64,000 bases of DNA from assembly GCA_004028765.1 (NCBI GenBank), contig SAIX01000107.1, forward strand, positions 62,001-126,000. The letters run 5' to 3'. A program made the translations under genes and the position numbers. Positions within the stretch are counted from its first letter, which is position 1; each line of letters begins with the position of its first letter. Positions 1 to 8,369 of the stretch are shown in pieces. A model generated the notes under the pieces. That model did no database searches and had not been told where the DNA came from. It saw only the letters and a list, made by a program, of their open reading frames with translations. The stretch is from Chitinophagaceae bacterium. GTDB lineage: Bacteria > Bacteroidota > Bacteroidia > Chitinophagales > Chitinophagaceae.

Positions 1-177
1 ATTATCGCGTTCCTGTATGATGGAAATTCTTTCCGCCACCTCCGGAATACTTATGACCCTCATTTTAAAGAACAGAGCACGATTAAGGTAGAAAAGAAAG
101 AAGAAGCCAAACACGAAGAATCAAAAGAGGAGAAGAAAGAGGAAGCGAAACCTGAGGAAAGAAAAACGGTGGAATAA
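1..177 (+). CDS. C-terminal end of a probable cytochrome c oxidase subunit IV-like protein (partial)
   Basis: Open in frame from the first base to a TAA at 175-177, giving the last 58 residues of a protein that begins outside the window. It opens with a hydrophobic stretch (IIAFLYDG), as at the end of a membrane helix. A short soluble part containing LRNTYDPHFKEQ follows, then a highly charged Lys/Glu tail. The next genes encode SCO and DUF420 oxidase assembly factors, and in Bacteroidota a small subunit IV-like oxidase protein often sits just upstream of these. The family call rests on context and this short tail, so it is tentative. A strong terminator follows at 209-241. Confidence 0.5.
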   Translation: MIAFLYDGNSFRHLRNTYDPHFKEQSTIKVEKKEEAKHEESKEEKKEEAKPEERKTVE

Positions 178-208
178 GCTGGAAGGTTGCGCTTTTTATC
201 AGATACTG

Positions 209-241
209 AAAACCATCGTTAGGTATAGCGATGGTTTTTTT
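209..241 (+). terminator. Rho-independent terminator between the oxidase subunit and SCO genes
   Basis: A perfect 10-bp inverted repeat (AAAACCATCG / CGATGGTTTT) with a 10-nt loop runs straight into a T-run. It ends only about 13 bases before the SCO start codon, so SCO transcription must either read through it or start in the few bases around it. Confidence 0.75.
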
Positions 242-253
242 ATATAAAATCGT

Positions 254-1066
254 ATGACAAAAAAAGCATTGTTAGGGCTCGCGGTAGCGTTACTGATTCC
301 CTTGGTGAGTTATTTTATACTCCAGTACTTCAGCAACAAAGCCGTGGATATGCCGCGGCATTACCTGCTCGATACCGTTATCACCCGCGTGGAAAAAGGA
401 AAAGAGATCAGCGACAGTATCTGGCATAAAACAGCCAATATCCGTTTGCGCAACCAGCTTGGCGATTCGGTGGGCTTGTACGATATCAAAGGAAAGATTA
501 TCGTAGCCGATCTTTTCTTCACCCGCTGCGGAAGTATCTGCCCTAAACTCACGGCCAATATGTCGCGGTTGCAGCAATCCTTTATCAAAGGAGGTGATAC
601 CCGGAAGAAAATCGATACATCGATTGTTCAGTTTCTTTCTTTTTCCATTGACCCCGACCGTGATAGTGTACCGGTATTAAAGGAATATGCCGACAGGCAT
701 GGGGTGAACCATGATAACTGGTGGATGCTTACCGGTAACCGGGATTCTATTTACAAATTTGTATTTGAAGAACTGCGGATCGACAAGTTCAGCGAAGAAC
801 CCATCAGCCCGGATTTTGTACATACCAGCCGCTATGTATTGCTCGATAAAGAATACCGTGTCCGCGGATGGTACAATGGATTGGATACCGTAGCGCTTTC
901 CAAACTCGCGAAAGACATTGGCCTGCTGATGCTCGAAAAAGACAGGACAAAAAAGAGCGCTGTGTTTACTGAGATCGCGGGATTAAGCTGGTTATGGCTC
1001 ATTGCGGTAGTGGCAATTGTTTTCTTTCTTTTATTTCTCCGTGCAAAAAATAAGCCTGCTGCCTGA
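254..1066 (+). CDS. SCO1/SenC family copper chaperone for cytochrome oxidase
   Basis: A 270-residue thioredoxin-fold protein of the SCO family, which delivers copper to the CuA centre of cytochrome c oxidase. The CxxxCP copper motif is present (Cys92, Cys96, in TRCGSICPK), and the third ligand His190 lies in DFVHTSRYVLL. The N-terminus has one membrane helix (about residues 5-25). A second hydrophobic helix close to the C-terminus (about 245-265) is followed by a short basic tail, so the protein is probably anchored at both ends. It lies between an oxidase subunit tail and a DUF420 gene, which fits an oxidase assembly cluster. The start is the first ATG after the terminator. Confidence 0.93.
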   Translation: MTKKALLGLAVALLIPLVSYFILQYFSNKAVDMPRHYLLDTVITRVEKGKEISDSIWHKTANIRLRNQLGDSVGLYDIKGKIIVADLFFTRCGSICPKLTANMSRLQQSFIKGGDTRKKIDTSIVQFLSFSIDPDRDSVPVLKEYADRHGVNHDNWWMLTGNRDSIYKFVFEELRIDKFSEEPISPDFVHTSRYVLLDKEYRVRGWYNGLDTVALSKLAKDIGLLMLEKDRTKKSAVFTEIAGLSWLWLIAVVAIVFFLLFLRAKNKPAA

Positions 1067-1124
1067 ACTATTCGGGTGAGGCCGGTGTAATTATTTATTA
1101 TTTCAAATAAGTTATCAGAACCGC

Positions 1125-1709
1125 ATGTTAGAGGCAGCTATTCAAAAAAACGACAAAAAAGCCTATTGGCTGATCGGTGTATTTTCAGTGGTGGTATTCA
1201 CAGCCGTAGTGCTGTTAGGCCGATATAAACTTACTATCGATCCTGGTTTTAATGTGCACCTGTTTGCAACGCTAAACGCTTTGATCAATTCTGCCATCGC
1301 GGTCATACTTGTGTGGGCCCTCATTGCTGTGAAAAACAAAAGTTATCGGCTGCATAAAACATTAATGATGACAGCGCTTGTGCTTTCTGTTATTTTCCTG
1401 GTTTCGTATATCGCGCATCACCTGCTGGCAGGCGAAGCAAAGTTTGGCGACAGTAACCACGATGGTATATTAAGTGATGATGAAAAAACAGCTGTCGGGT
1501 CCCTTCGTATGGTTTATTATTTCATACTGGGCACGCACATTTTACTCGCTGCTTTGATACTGCCGTTTATTTTATTTACGGCTTATCGTGCGCTGACCGC
1601 GGAATTTCCACTCCACAAAAAGCTCGCGAAGATCACTTGGCCCCTGTGGTTTTATGTAGCGGTTACCGGCCCTGTTGTGTATTTGCTCATTAGCCCTTAT
1701 TACCGATAG
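1125..1709 (+). CDS. DUF420 membrane protein, CtaM-like oxidase assembly factor, with an EF-hand-like loop
   Basis: A 194-residue protein with about five hydrophobic segments, ending in the family-typical WPLWFYVAVTGPVVYLLISPYY. DUF420 includes Bacillus CtaM (YozB), needed for heme-copper oxidase maturation. Conserved His residues are visible in the membrane segments (HHLL, GTHILL). Unusually, the loop after the third helix contains residues 109-120, DSNHDGILSDDE. This matches the canonical 12-residue EF-hand calcium loop (Asp1, Asn3, Asp5, Gly6, hydrophobic 8, Glu12). It is 58 bases downstream of SCO and probably co-transcribed with it. Function is inferred from family and neighbours. Confidence 0.88.
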   Translation: MLEAAIQKNDKKAYWLIGVFSVVVFTAVVLLGRYKLTIDPGFNVHLFATLNALINSAIAVILVWALIAVKNKSYRLHKTLMMTALVLSVIFLVSYIAHHLLAGEAKFGDSNHDGILSDDEKTAVGSLRMVYYFILGTHILLAALILPFILFTAYRALTAEFPLHKKLAKITWPLWFYVAVTGPVVYLLISPYYR

Positions 1710-1710
1710 A

Positions 1711-1789
1711 GAGGTTAAAAATGTTAAAAGGGTTAAAATGGCTGCTGCATCCGGCTAAACTTCTTACCCCTTTTAACTTTATTTACCTC
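1711..1789. repeat. Gene-less imperfect inverted repeat of GTTAAAAGGG words
   Basis: The left arm (1711-1739) and right arm (1764-1789) are built from the word GTTAAAAGGGTTAAAA and its complement and pair imperfectly around a GC-richer centre. The element lies between the convergent DUF420 and alkyltransferase-like genes and could act as a bidirectional terminator. The same words flank the four-helix-bundle gene at 56.6-57.06 kb. Confidence 0.6.
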
Positions 1790-1799
1790 TTTAACAACA

Positions 1800-2198
1800 T
1801 CACCAGCCCAATTCCTTTCCCGGATCCCAGAATTTTTTTTCAAAATCCACAACAGTATCGTTTTCTACTTTTATTTTTTCTTTTTTAAGGAGTTCTTCCA
1901 TTGCTGTTGGTGTGGCGAAATGCATTTTGCCCGATAACATTCCATTCCTGTTAACAACGCGGTGTGCGGGTACTTTGGGCTTTACCAGCCCGGCACCGTT
2001 CATGGCCCAGCCCACCATTCTTGCACTCATTTTGGTTCCGAGATAGGCTGCAATGGCTCCATAAGTAGTTACCCTTCCTTTTGGGATCAAACGTGCCACT
2101 TCATATACCTGCTCAAAAAAGCCAGCGTCTTTTTTTCCGCTGGGCATAACAGAAGGTATTTTGCCGGCTGGGTTTGTTTTGCTTTTTTGGCTGGGCAT
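1800..2198 (-). CDS. Alkyltransferase-like protein (MGMT family, no active-site cysteine)
   Basis: A 132-residue protein homologous to the C-terminal domain of O6-methylguanine-DNA methyltransferase. It contains GRVTTYGAIAAYLG, the helix-turn-helix arginine in SARMVGWAMNG, and PAHRVV where a true methyltransferase has PCHRV. Replacement of the acceptor Cys by Ala78 puts it with the alkyltransferase-like (ATL) proteins, which bind O6-alkylguanine and hand it to nucleotide excision repair instead of transferring the alkyl group. Translation may start at the first Met or at Met18 (2147), since the first 17 residues are low-complexity. It is convergent with the DUF420 gene. Confidence 0.88.
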   Translation of the reverse strand: MPSQKSKTNPAGKIPSVMPSGKKDAGFFEQVYEVARLIPKGRVTTYGAIAAYLGTKMSARMVGWAMNGAGLVKPKVPAHRVVNRNGMLSGKMHFATPTAMEELLKKEKIKVENDTVVDFEKKFWDPGKELGW

Positions 2199-2219
2199 TT
2201 TTTGCTAAAGATAAACTTT

Positions 2220-2435
2220 CTAAAACTCAGGCTTTGGGGAAGAAGGGTTGTTACTGCTTTTGGTTTTCAGCAGTTCGGTCCGCCTCGGTTCGGGAACCGA
2301 TTCATAATTATAAGGGCAATGCCTGCAGCCATGTCCGCAGCAATATCCTTTATTCCGGTGATAGGTTTCAGTGAACACAATATACCCGTGTTCATCCTGA
2401 TAAAAATCAATGCCTTCAATCAATGCCTCTTTCAC
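2220..2435 (-). CDS. Small Cys-rich DUF5522-type protein
   Basis: A 71-residue protein with the motif GYCCGHGCRHCPYNY, whose four clustered cysteines plus histidine suggest a metal-binding knuckle. An acidic and aromatic N-terminal half (DFYQDEHGYIVFTETYH) precedes it. I recognise it as DUF5522, a family of unknown function found in Bacteroidota. The start codon overlaps the end of trmB by 20 bases, so the two are probably translationally coupled. The last 20 residues are low-complexity. No function can be assigned beyond probable metal binding. Confidence 0.75.
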   Translation of the reverse strand: MKEALIEGIDFYQDEHGYIVFTETYHRNKGYCCGHGCRHCPYNYESVPEPRRTELLKTKSSNNPSSPKPEF

Positions 2436-3120
2436 GGAATAACTGTTTTAGCTGTTCATCTTTATCAACAGGTAAATCTTGGTTTGGTTGAAACCGGAGA
2501 TAATGGATCCTGTTGCTTTGCGCGATATCAAGCCCTTCGTAATGTGTTTTGATCTGAAGTTCGGTACTGACAGATTCCCGGGCATATACATTCTCGGAAC
2601 TATCGAGCAGCGATAACCCGTAAAGATCAATTACAGCCAGGGTAAAATGGTAAAGATCGGGGCTGTCGGTTTTCAGGTGTATCACCCCGCCTGGCTGCAG
2701 CATTTTCTGATACAGACGCAGAAACCTTGGATGCGTCAGTCTTTTTTTGGCCCTTGATCCCCTTAGTTGCGGATCAGGAAAAGTGATCCAGATTTCGGAT
2801 ACCTCAGCCGGTGCAAAATAATCAGTAACCTTATCAATATGCGACCTGATAAAAGCCACATTGCCCAGCCTCTCATCAAGCGCTGTTTTCGCACCGCGCC
2901 AGATCCGGTTCCCTTTGATATCGATACCGATAAAATTTCTTTCAGGGTATAACCTGCCCAAACCCACTGCATATTCCCCTTTACCGCAGGCCAGTTCGAG
3001 TGTAATCGGGTTTTCATTCTTAAAAAAATCCTTCCATTTACCCGGCATATCCTGCGGGTATTCAAGCACGTTCGAAAAATGCCGGATGGCTTCAAAACGG
3101 ATGAGTTTTTTCTGTCCCAT
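2416..3120 (-). CDS. trmB: tRNA (guanine-N7-)-methyltransferase TrmB
   Basis: An S-adenosylmethionine-dependent enzyme that methylates G46 of tRNA at N7. The nucleotide-binding motif LACGKGEYAVGLG is followed by the acidic residue in NFIGIDIKGNRIWRGAKTA. The family signature ITFPDPQLRGSRAKKRLTHPRFL and a late motif LKTDSPDLYHF are also present. The frame is open further upstream, but the ATG at 3120 (MGQKKLIRFEAI) is chosen because the upstream 14 codons do not resemble the family and this gives a normal 234-residue length. It leads a two-gene unit with the DUF5522 gene. Confidence 0.93.
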   Translation of the reverse strand: MGQKKLIRFEAIRHFSNVLEYPQDMPGKWKDFFKNENPITLELACGKGEYAVGLGRLYPERNFIGIDIKGNRIWRGAKTALDERLGNVAFIRSHIDKVTDYFAPAEVSEIWITFPDPQLRGSRAKKRLTHPRFLRLYQKMLQPGGVIHLKTDSPDLYHFTLAVIDLYGLSLLDSSENVYARESVSTELQIKTHYEGLDIAQSNRIHYLRFQPNQDLPVDKDEQLKQLFRERGID

Positions 3121-3254
3121 GGGCTGCAAATGTAAGTCAATCAGCACCCGCAGGCAAGCCATTGCGGTAGTGAAGCTGCGGTTAAAATATACCGGCGGCA
3201 GGGTTTACTGATAAATCTCATATGCCATAACCCGAAAGATGGTAAATTTGTGTT

Positions 3255-3641
3255 GTGAAAAAGATCCTCTTACTTCTTGTGATTCTGGCATATACCAGCG
3301 CCACTTTTGGTGTGGGGATCCGCTCTTTTTATTGCTGTAACAAGCTCCGTTCCACCTCAATTTCATTTTCTGCTACCGCAAAAAAACATTGCGGGATGAA
3401 GATGAAAAAAGATGCTTGCTGCAAAACCAGTTTTAAATATTACAAGGTAAAAGACTCGCATCTTGCCTCCGGAAAACTGGCTTCGCCGGATAAACCGGTT
3501 ACCGACCTTTCTTTTTTCAGCAGTTCATTACCGGTTGTGAAACCCTTTGTTCAGCCGGTTGTGTTTTCTTCCCTCAGCAATGCGCCACCCGATCGGCGGG
3601 GGCTGCCATTGTATATCCTGGACTGCGTTTACCGGATCTGA
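3255..3641 (+). CDS. HYC_CC_PP-type small secreted protein, metal-associated
   Basis: A 128-residue protein starting at a GTG directly in front of MKKILLLLVILAYTSATFG, a signal peptide. The mature part has paired cysteines (FYCCNKL, KKHCGMKMKKDACCKT), an APPDRR segment and a C-terminal ILDCVYRI. These match a Bacteroidota family named for HYC, CC and PP motifs, normally encoded next to TonB receptors and heavy-metal genes, as here. The Cys/His/Met content suggests metal binding, but no biochemical role is established. A TAAATTTG element at 3243-3250 resembles the -7 box and would make a very short or absent leader. Confidence 0.75.
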   Translation: MKKILLLLVILAYTSATFGVGIRSFYCCNKLRSTSISFSATAKKHCGMKMKKDACCKTSFKYYKVKDSHLASGKLASPDKPVTDLSFFSSSLPVVKPFVQPVVFSSLSNAPPDRRGLPLYILDCVYRI

Positions 3642-3756
3642 TACTTCTTCTTCTTTTTAAACCACGCACACCAAAGCGGTGCATACGCTGTATGCCTTTT
3701 CTGCAATCAATGCAGTGATCTTGGTCATCATTTTCATCCTTATAAAATCAATCAAC

Positions 3757-4050
3757 ATGAAAAAGTTTTTTTTTCTGACGATCATTCTGTTATCGGGTTT
3801 GTCGCTTGCCGCACAAACAGAAAAACCTGTAACTGACACAACACAAAAAACACTGTTTATCTGCCCCATGCACCCGGAGATCACAGGCACAGCGAAAGAC
3901 AAATGCAGTAAATGCGGTATGTCGTTGGTGGAAGCTAAAAAATATGTTTGCCCGATGCACCCCGAGGTTACGGCAATGAAAAAAGGGAAATGTTCCAAAT
4001 GCGGCATGGACCTGGTAGAGCAGAAACCTGCGAAAAACAAAAAAGGCTGA
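3757..4050 (+). CDS. Secreted protein with two heavy-metal-binding (HMBD) repeats
   Basis: Start set at the ATG in front of MKKFFFLTIILLSGLSLAAQ, a clear signal peptide, giving 97 residues; the frame is open further upstream without family features. The mature protein has two copies of the HMBD module: CPMHPEITG..CSKCGMSLV (Cys36, His39, Cys50, Cys53) and CPMHPEVTA..CSKCGMDLV (Cys65, His68, Cys79, Cys82). This module is usual in copper and heavy-metal efflux proteins such as CusB-like adaptors and P-type ATPases. Free-standing and exported, it probably acts as a periplasmic metal buffer. It lies just upstream of an HMA-bearing TonB receptor. Confidence 0.85.
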   Translation: MKKFFFLTIILLSGLSLAAQTEKPVTDTTQKTLFICPMHPEITGTAKDKCSKCGMSLVEAKKYVCPMHPEVTAMKKGKCSKCGMDLVEQKPAKNKKG

Positions 4051-4108
4051 TTGTATGGTTCCGGTCGCGGATAAAGCGGCCGGAAACATTTCACAAAAAT
4101 TTTATAAG

Positions 4109-6715
4109 ATGAAAAAGATAATATTTCTATACCTGCTTACAGGCATAACGCTGATTGCTTCGCTGAAAGCACAAAGCAATACAGGTAATACAACAACGGA
4201 ATTCAAGGTATTCGGTGCCTGTGAAATGTGTAAGGCACGTATTGAAGATGCCCTTAAAATAAAGGGGGTAAAAAAAGCCGAATGGGATGTTGATACAAAG
4301 CAACTGAAGATCGAATACAACCCTTTACAGGTTACACTCGAAAAAATCCAGAACAGGATACTGGCTGCAGGCCATGATCTTGAAAATAAAAAAGCAAAAG
4401 ACATTATTTATAAACAACTACCCGAATGCTGCCATTACCGCGAAATGAATGCGATGATGCAGGATATTCAAAAAGAAAGCCCTATAAAAAATATCACAGG
4501 CACTTCATTACCTTCTCTTGGAACTGTTATTCCCAATACAGTGGTGAAAGGCCTTGTTGCCGAGGAAGATACAAGAGGAAAATTCAACCCGCTTCCCAAT
4601 GCAAGTGTTTACTGGCTGGGTACACAGAAAGGTGTTGTTACGGATAGTTCCGGTATTTTTTCCATTCAGCATGATGGCGTGCATAGCCGGCTGGTGATTG
4701 GTTATACAGGGTATGTTTCGGATACGGTCACCGTTACTGATCTTAAAGAGCTTAAGATCGTACTTGCCTCGAATAAACATTTGAAAGAAGTAACGGTAAC
4801 GGGCAGGCAAAGGGCAAGTTATATTTCCACCATCAGCCCGATACGCACGGAAGTAATGACGGGGAAAGAATTATTAAAAGCCGCCTGCTGTAATCTCAGT
4901 GAAAGTTTTGAAACCAACCCATCGGTGGATGTATCGTATAATGATGCAGTAACCGGATCGAAGCAGATACAATTGTTGGGTCTGAATGGAAATTACACAC
5001 AGCTTACCGTTGAAAACCTTCCCGGCCCACGCGGAATTGCCACGCCACTGGGACTGAATTCAATCGCGGGACCCTGGATCGAATCGATCCAGCTTACAAA
5101 AGGAGTTGGATCCGTAGCAAACGGTTTTGAAAGTATTGCAGGGCAGATCAATGTGGAGTTGAAAAAACCGGAGGCTTCTGAAAAACTGCTCGCAAATATT
5201 TACCAGAACGATTTTGGAAAAACTGATCTCAACTTAAATCTCTCACAGAAGATCGGGAAAAAATGGTGGTCAGGTTTGTTACTGCATGATGATTTTCTCT
5301 ACAATAAAAACCTGGATGAAAACAAAGATGGTTTTAGGGACCTTCCTACCGGTAATCTTTTCAGTGCTGAGAACAGGTATAAATATGCCGATGAAAAAGG
5401 GCTGCTTGCGCAGTTTGGTATCAAAATACTGGCAGATGATAAAACGGGGGGTGAAACGGCTTTTGATCCCTCAAAAGATAAACTGGGAAACCAGCACTAC
5501 GGGCTTGGTATCAGAACGGAACGATATGAAGGGTTTGCCAAGATCGGGTATGTATTTCCGCAGAAAAAATATAAAAGTATCGGTCTGCAGCTTTCAGCAG
5601 TGAGCCACAGGCAAAATTCTTTTTTCGGGCAAACTGTTTATGATGCGAAGCAGGGTGGATTTTATGCCAACCTGATCTACCAGTCGATCATCAGCACCAC
5701 CGAACACAAATTCAGGACAGGGATCAGTTTCCAGTACGACTCATACAACGAACAATTCAACATCACAAACTTCCGCCGCAAGGAATCTGTTCCCGGAGCA
5801 TTCTTTGAATATACGTTCACACCTTCTGAAAATTTCAGCGCCGTTACCGGTATACGCGTTGATCATAACAGCCTTTTTGGCGTATTCGTTACACCCCGCC
5901 TGAACCTGCGCTATGAACCTGTTAAAGGAACCGTATTCCGGTTTAGTGCAGGCAGGGGGCAGCGCACGGCCAATATTTTCGCGGAGAATACAAGTGTATT
6001 TGTAAGTGCGCGAAATGTAAATATCCTTTCATCCGGTACGGGCGGGGCTTATGGTTTGCAGCCCGAAGTTGCCTGGAATAAAGGGATAAGCCTCGACCAG
6101 AAATTTTCTGCATTCGGGAGAGATGCGATGTTCAGCCTTGATTTTTTCAGGAATGATTTTACCAGCCAGGTAGTGGTGGACATGGAAACACCGGGTGCTG
6201 TAAAGTTTTATAACCTTGCAGGGCGATCATTTTCAAACAGTTTCCAGGCAGAGATGAGCAGTATGCCTTTTCCAAGATTTGAAATGAAATGGGCATACAG
6301 GTTTTTTGATGTAAAAACCACATACAGCGGGCAACTGGTAAGCCGGCCTTATGTGTCGCCGCACAGGGCCTTTCTCAGCATGGATTATACTACAGTGGAT
6401 AACTGGAAATTTGATTTCACCCTAACCTATAACGGCCCCAAGCGGGTTCCGTCCACTGCAACCAATCCGCCTCCTTACCGGCAGGAAAACAATTCACCCT
6501 CATTTTTTCTTGTTAATGCACAGGTGAGCAAAACGATTGGTAAGCATGTACCGGTGGATCTTTATATCGGGGTAGAAAACCTTGGTAATTTTTTCCAGCC
6601 GGTATCTATCGTGGCGGCTAACCAGCCCTTCAGCCCCTATTTTGATGCATCGATGGTTTGGGGCCCGGTTACAGGCAGGATGCTGTATGCAGGGTGGCGG
6701 ATGAAAATAAAATAA
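4109..6715 (+). CDS. TonB-dependent receptor with N-terminal heavy-metal-associated (HMA) domain
   Basis: An outer-membrane receptor of 868 residues from MKKIIFLYLL (signal peptide to about residue 21). Residues about 30-95 form an HMA domain with the metal motif CEMC (Cys38, Cys41). A CPxx-poor linker contains a CC pair (PECCHYRE). A carboxypeptidase-D-like beta domain follows (about 150-235), then a plug starting near residue 235 (VTVTGRQR) and a long beta-barrel. The barrel ends in a basic and hydrophobic strand (MLYAGWRMKIK). Neighbouring HYC_CC_PP and HMBD genes point to copper or a related metal as substrate or signal; this is inference. A tandem AAAAT run overlaps the stop codon. Confidence 0.9.
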   Translation: MKKIIFLYLLTGITLIASLKAQSNTGNTTTEFKVFGACEMCKARIEDALKIKGVKKAEWDVDTKQLKIEYNPLQVTLEKIQNRILAAGHDLENKKAKDIIYKQLPECCHYREMNAMMQDIQKESPIKNITGTSLPSLGTVIPNTVVKGLVAEEDTRGKFNPLPNASVYWLGTQKGVVTDSSGIFSIQHDGVHSRLVIGYTGYVSDTVTVTDLKELKIVLASNKHLKEVTVTGRQRASYISTISPIRTEVMTGKELLKAACCNLSESFETNPSVDVSYNDAVTGSKQIQLLGLNGNYTQLTVENLPGPRGIATPLGLNSIAGPWIESIQLTKGVGSVANGFESIAGQINVELKKPEASEKLLANIYQNDFGKTDLNLNLSQKIGKKWWSGLLLHDDFLYNKNLDENKDGFRDLPTGNLFSAENRYKYADEKGLLAQFGIKILADDKTGGETAFDPSKDKLGNQHYGLGIRTERYEGFAKIGYVFPQKKYKSIGLQLSAVSHRQNSFFGQTVYDAKQGGFYANLIYQSIISTTEHKFRTGISFQYDSYNEQFNITNFRRKESVPGAFFEYTFTPSENFSAVTGIRVDHNSLFGVFVTPRLNLRYEPVKGTVFRFSAGRGQRTANIFAENTSVFVSARNVNILSSGTGGAYGLQPEVAWNKGISLDQKFSAFGRDAMFSLDFFRNDFTSQVVVDMETPGAVKFYNLAGRSFSNSFQAEMSSMPFPRFEMKWAYRFFDVKTTYSGQLVSRPYVSPHRAFLSMDYTTVDNWKFDFTLTYNGPKRVPSTATNPPPYRQENNSPSFFLVNAQVSKTIGKHVPVDLYIGVENLGNFFQPVSIVAANQPFSPYFDASMVWGPVTGRMLYAGWRMKIK

Positions 6716-6727
6716 AATAAAATAAAT

Positions 6728-6775
6728 AAGATCGTATGTGGCCCGACAGAGATAGTCATGGTTACATACGATCTT
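6728..6775. terminator. Long hairpin between convergent TonB receptor and M28 peptidase genes
   Basis: Perfect 12-bp arms (AAGATCGTATGT at 6728-6739, ACATACGATCTT at 6764-6775) are separated by 24 bases. The stem has A-rich sequence on the left and T/A-rich sequence on the right, so it can stop transcription from either convergent gene. Confidence 0.6.
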
Positions 6776-6797
6776 ATAATTAAGCCTTTCAGAACTG

Positions 6798-8261
6798 CTA
6801 CCGTTCCAGCTTAAATCCCGGATCTGTGGCAGGTCTTTTGGTTGCATTGGCAACCTTCCAGCCGGTACGGTACATCCACTCTGCCATTTTCTTCAATTTG
6901 GCATAATCGATATTGGCTGCATTATCCAGTGGTGTATGATAATCCGGATGCAATAAAGTTGAATACATTAAAGATGGGATCCCAAGCCGTGCATAGGGAA
7001 GATGGTCGCTCCTGAAATACCAGCCTTCGGGATGTGTAGGTTTGTCCCATAAAGTATCGAGCTTGAATTTTGGCCCATCGGTATTCGCATCTAATGCCAT
7101 TTTTACCAGTTCCGATGAATTTCTATGTGGTGATTGTACACCCAGCAAAGCTGCACTGTCCGGGTGATTTCTCCCGATCATATCTCCATTTAAAACGGCA
7201 ACAATGGAATTGGCAGGTACTGTTGGGTGAGCCGAATACCATCTCGATCCTAACAACCCCCGTTCTTCTGCACCATGTATCACCACGAGCATGGAACGTT
7301 TAGCAGGCTTTAATTTGAATGCCCTTGCCGATGCCATGATGGCAACATCCACACTGGCATTGTCATCGGCGCCATAATAAATACTGTCGCCATTGATGGG
7401 GTTCCGTATTCCATGCGCATCCTGGTGACCGCTGTATAAAACGTATTCCTTTGAAAGATCCTGGTCGGTTCCTTCAATTTTTCCAATAATATTCACCGAA
7501 GGATATGCAAAATGCTCGATCACGATATTTGCTTTCAGAACAGCATTACTGCTGATGGTGTTTTTCATATCAGCATGCAGCCATAAAACAGGCACGGTGG
7601 TATTTACCCAAACATTGGGTCCGCCTTCGATATCATAATTTCCTCTTTTAAAATTTTCTGCCGCATCGGCCCATCCTTTTTCTGCAGTGGCATCCGCAAT
7701 AAAGATCACCGCAATTGCGCCACGGTTCACCAATGCATTGCCGTATTTTGTCATGATATTCCGGGTATAGCGCCAGGTAGGTAAGGAAACATTCATATTG
7801 ATCCCATCCGGTGCAGCTTCCAATGCAACAATTTTTCCTTTTACATCAATTGATGTATTCATGCTGAGTGCATTGCCGAGATAAACAACCGGGCCCTCAA
7901 TATTGGTATTGGCCATTTGTGAAATAGCGGCTTCTTTCCATAGCTCAAGCTTTTTGCCATTCACAGCGATCAATGATTGATCGGCAATTCGGTTTCGCCA
8001 CAGATTGAAAAACTGGAAAAAAGTGCCATTGTCGCCGGCGGGTTTTAAACCAATTTCCCGGAACCGGTCGGCCAGCCACATTGAGGCATTGAGTTCATCG
8101 AGGGTGCCGGCAGACCTGCCCCGGAACTTTGCATCGGCAAGTTCATACAGGTCTTTTTTCAGGTCGCCCTGCCGTATGGCATTCAAAGCAGGTGGAGCGG
8201 ATGTTTGCGCTGTTACACTTATCATCCCGATAAGGGATAGCAAAAGAAAAAATGGTTTCAT
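6798..8261 (-). CDS. Secreted M28 family zinc metallopeptidase
   Basis: A 487-residue exported peptidase with signal peptide MKPFFLLLSLIGMISVTAQ. The co-catalytic zinc site is visible in order: His and Asp in YSGHQDAHG, bridging Asp in YGADDNASVD, Glu-Glu in HGAEERGLLGS, Asp in LNGDMIGRN and His in RSDHLPYARLG. A PA-like inserted domain (about residues 110-240) sits before the catalytic part, as in aminopeptidases of this family. The likely role is trimming of peptides outside the cytoplasm. It stands alone, divergent from the serine hydrolase gene and convergent with the TonB receptor gene. Confidence 0.93.
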   Translation of the reverse strand: MKPFFLLLSLIGMISVTAQTSAPPALNAIRQGDLKKDLYELADAKFRGRSAGTLDELNASMWLADRFREIGLKPAGDNGTFFQFFNLWRNRIADQSLIAVNGKKLELWKEAAISQMANTNIEGPVVYLGNALSMNTSIDVKGKIVALEAAPDGINMNVSLPTWRYTRNIMTKYGNALVNRGAIAVIFIADATAEKGWADAAENFKRGNYDIEGGPNVWVNTTVPVLWLHADMKNTISSNAVLKANIVIEHFAYPSVNIIGKIEGTDQDLSKEYVLYSGHQDAHGIRNPINGDSIYYGADDNASVDVAIMASARAFKLKPAKRSMLVVIHGAEERGLLGSRWYSAHPTVPANSIVAVLNGDMIGRNHPDSAALLGVQSPHRNSSELVKMALDANTDGPKFKLDTLWDKPTHPEGWYFRSDHLPYARLGIPSLMYSTLLHPDYHTPLDNAANIDYAKLKKMAEWMYRTGWKVANATKRPATDPGFKLER

Positions 8262-8369
8262 AAACAGTAATTATTATTTCAAGTTACGGCTTAGCTGGAA
8301 AACAACCTGAGCGCTCCGGAGCTTTCATTTTTTCAGAGTATATTTAAGTATCACACCAAACTACTTCTT

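Noticed and set aside
2861-3211. 116-codon frame on the plus strand
   Set aside because: Antisense to trmB, which has clear motifs.
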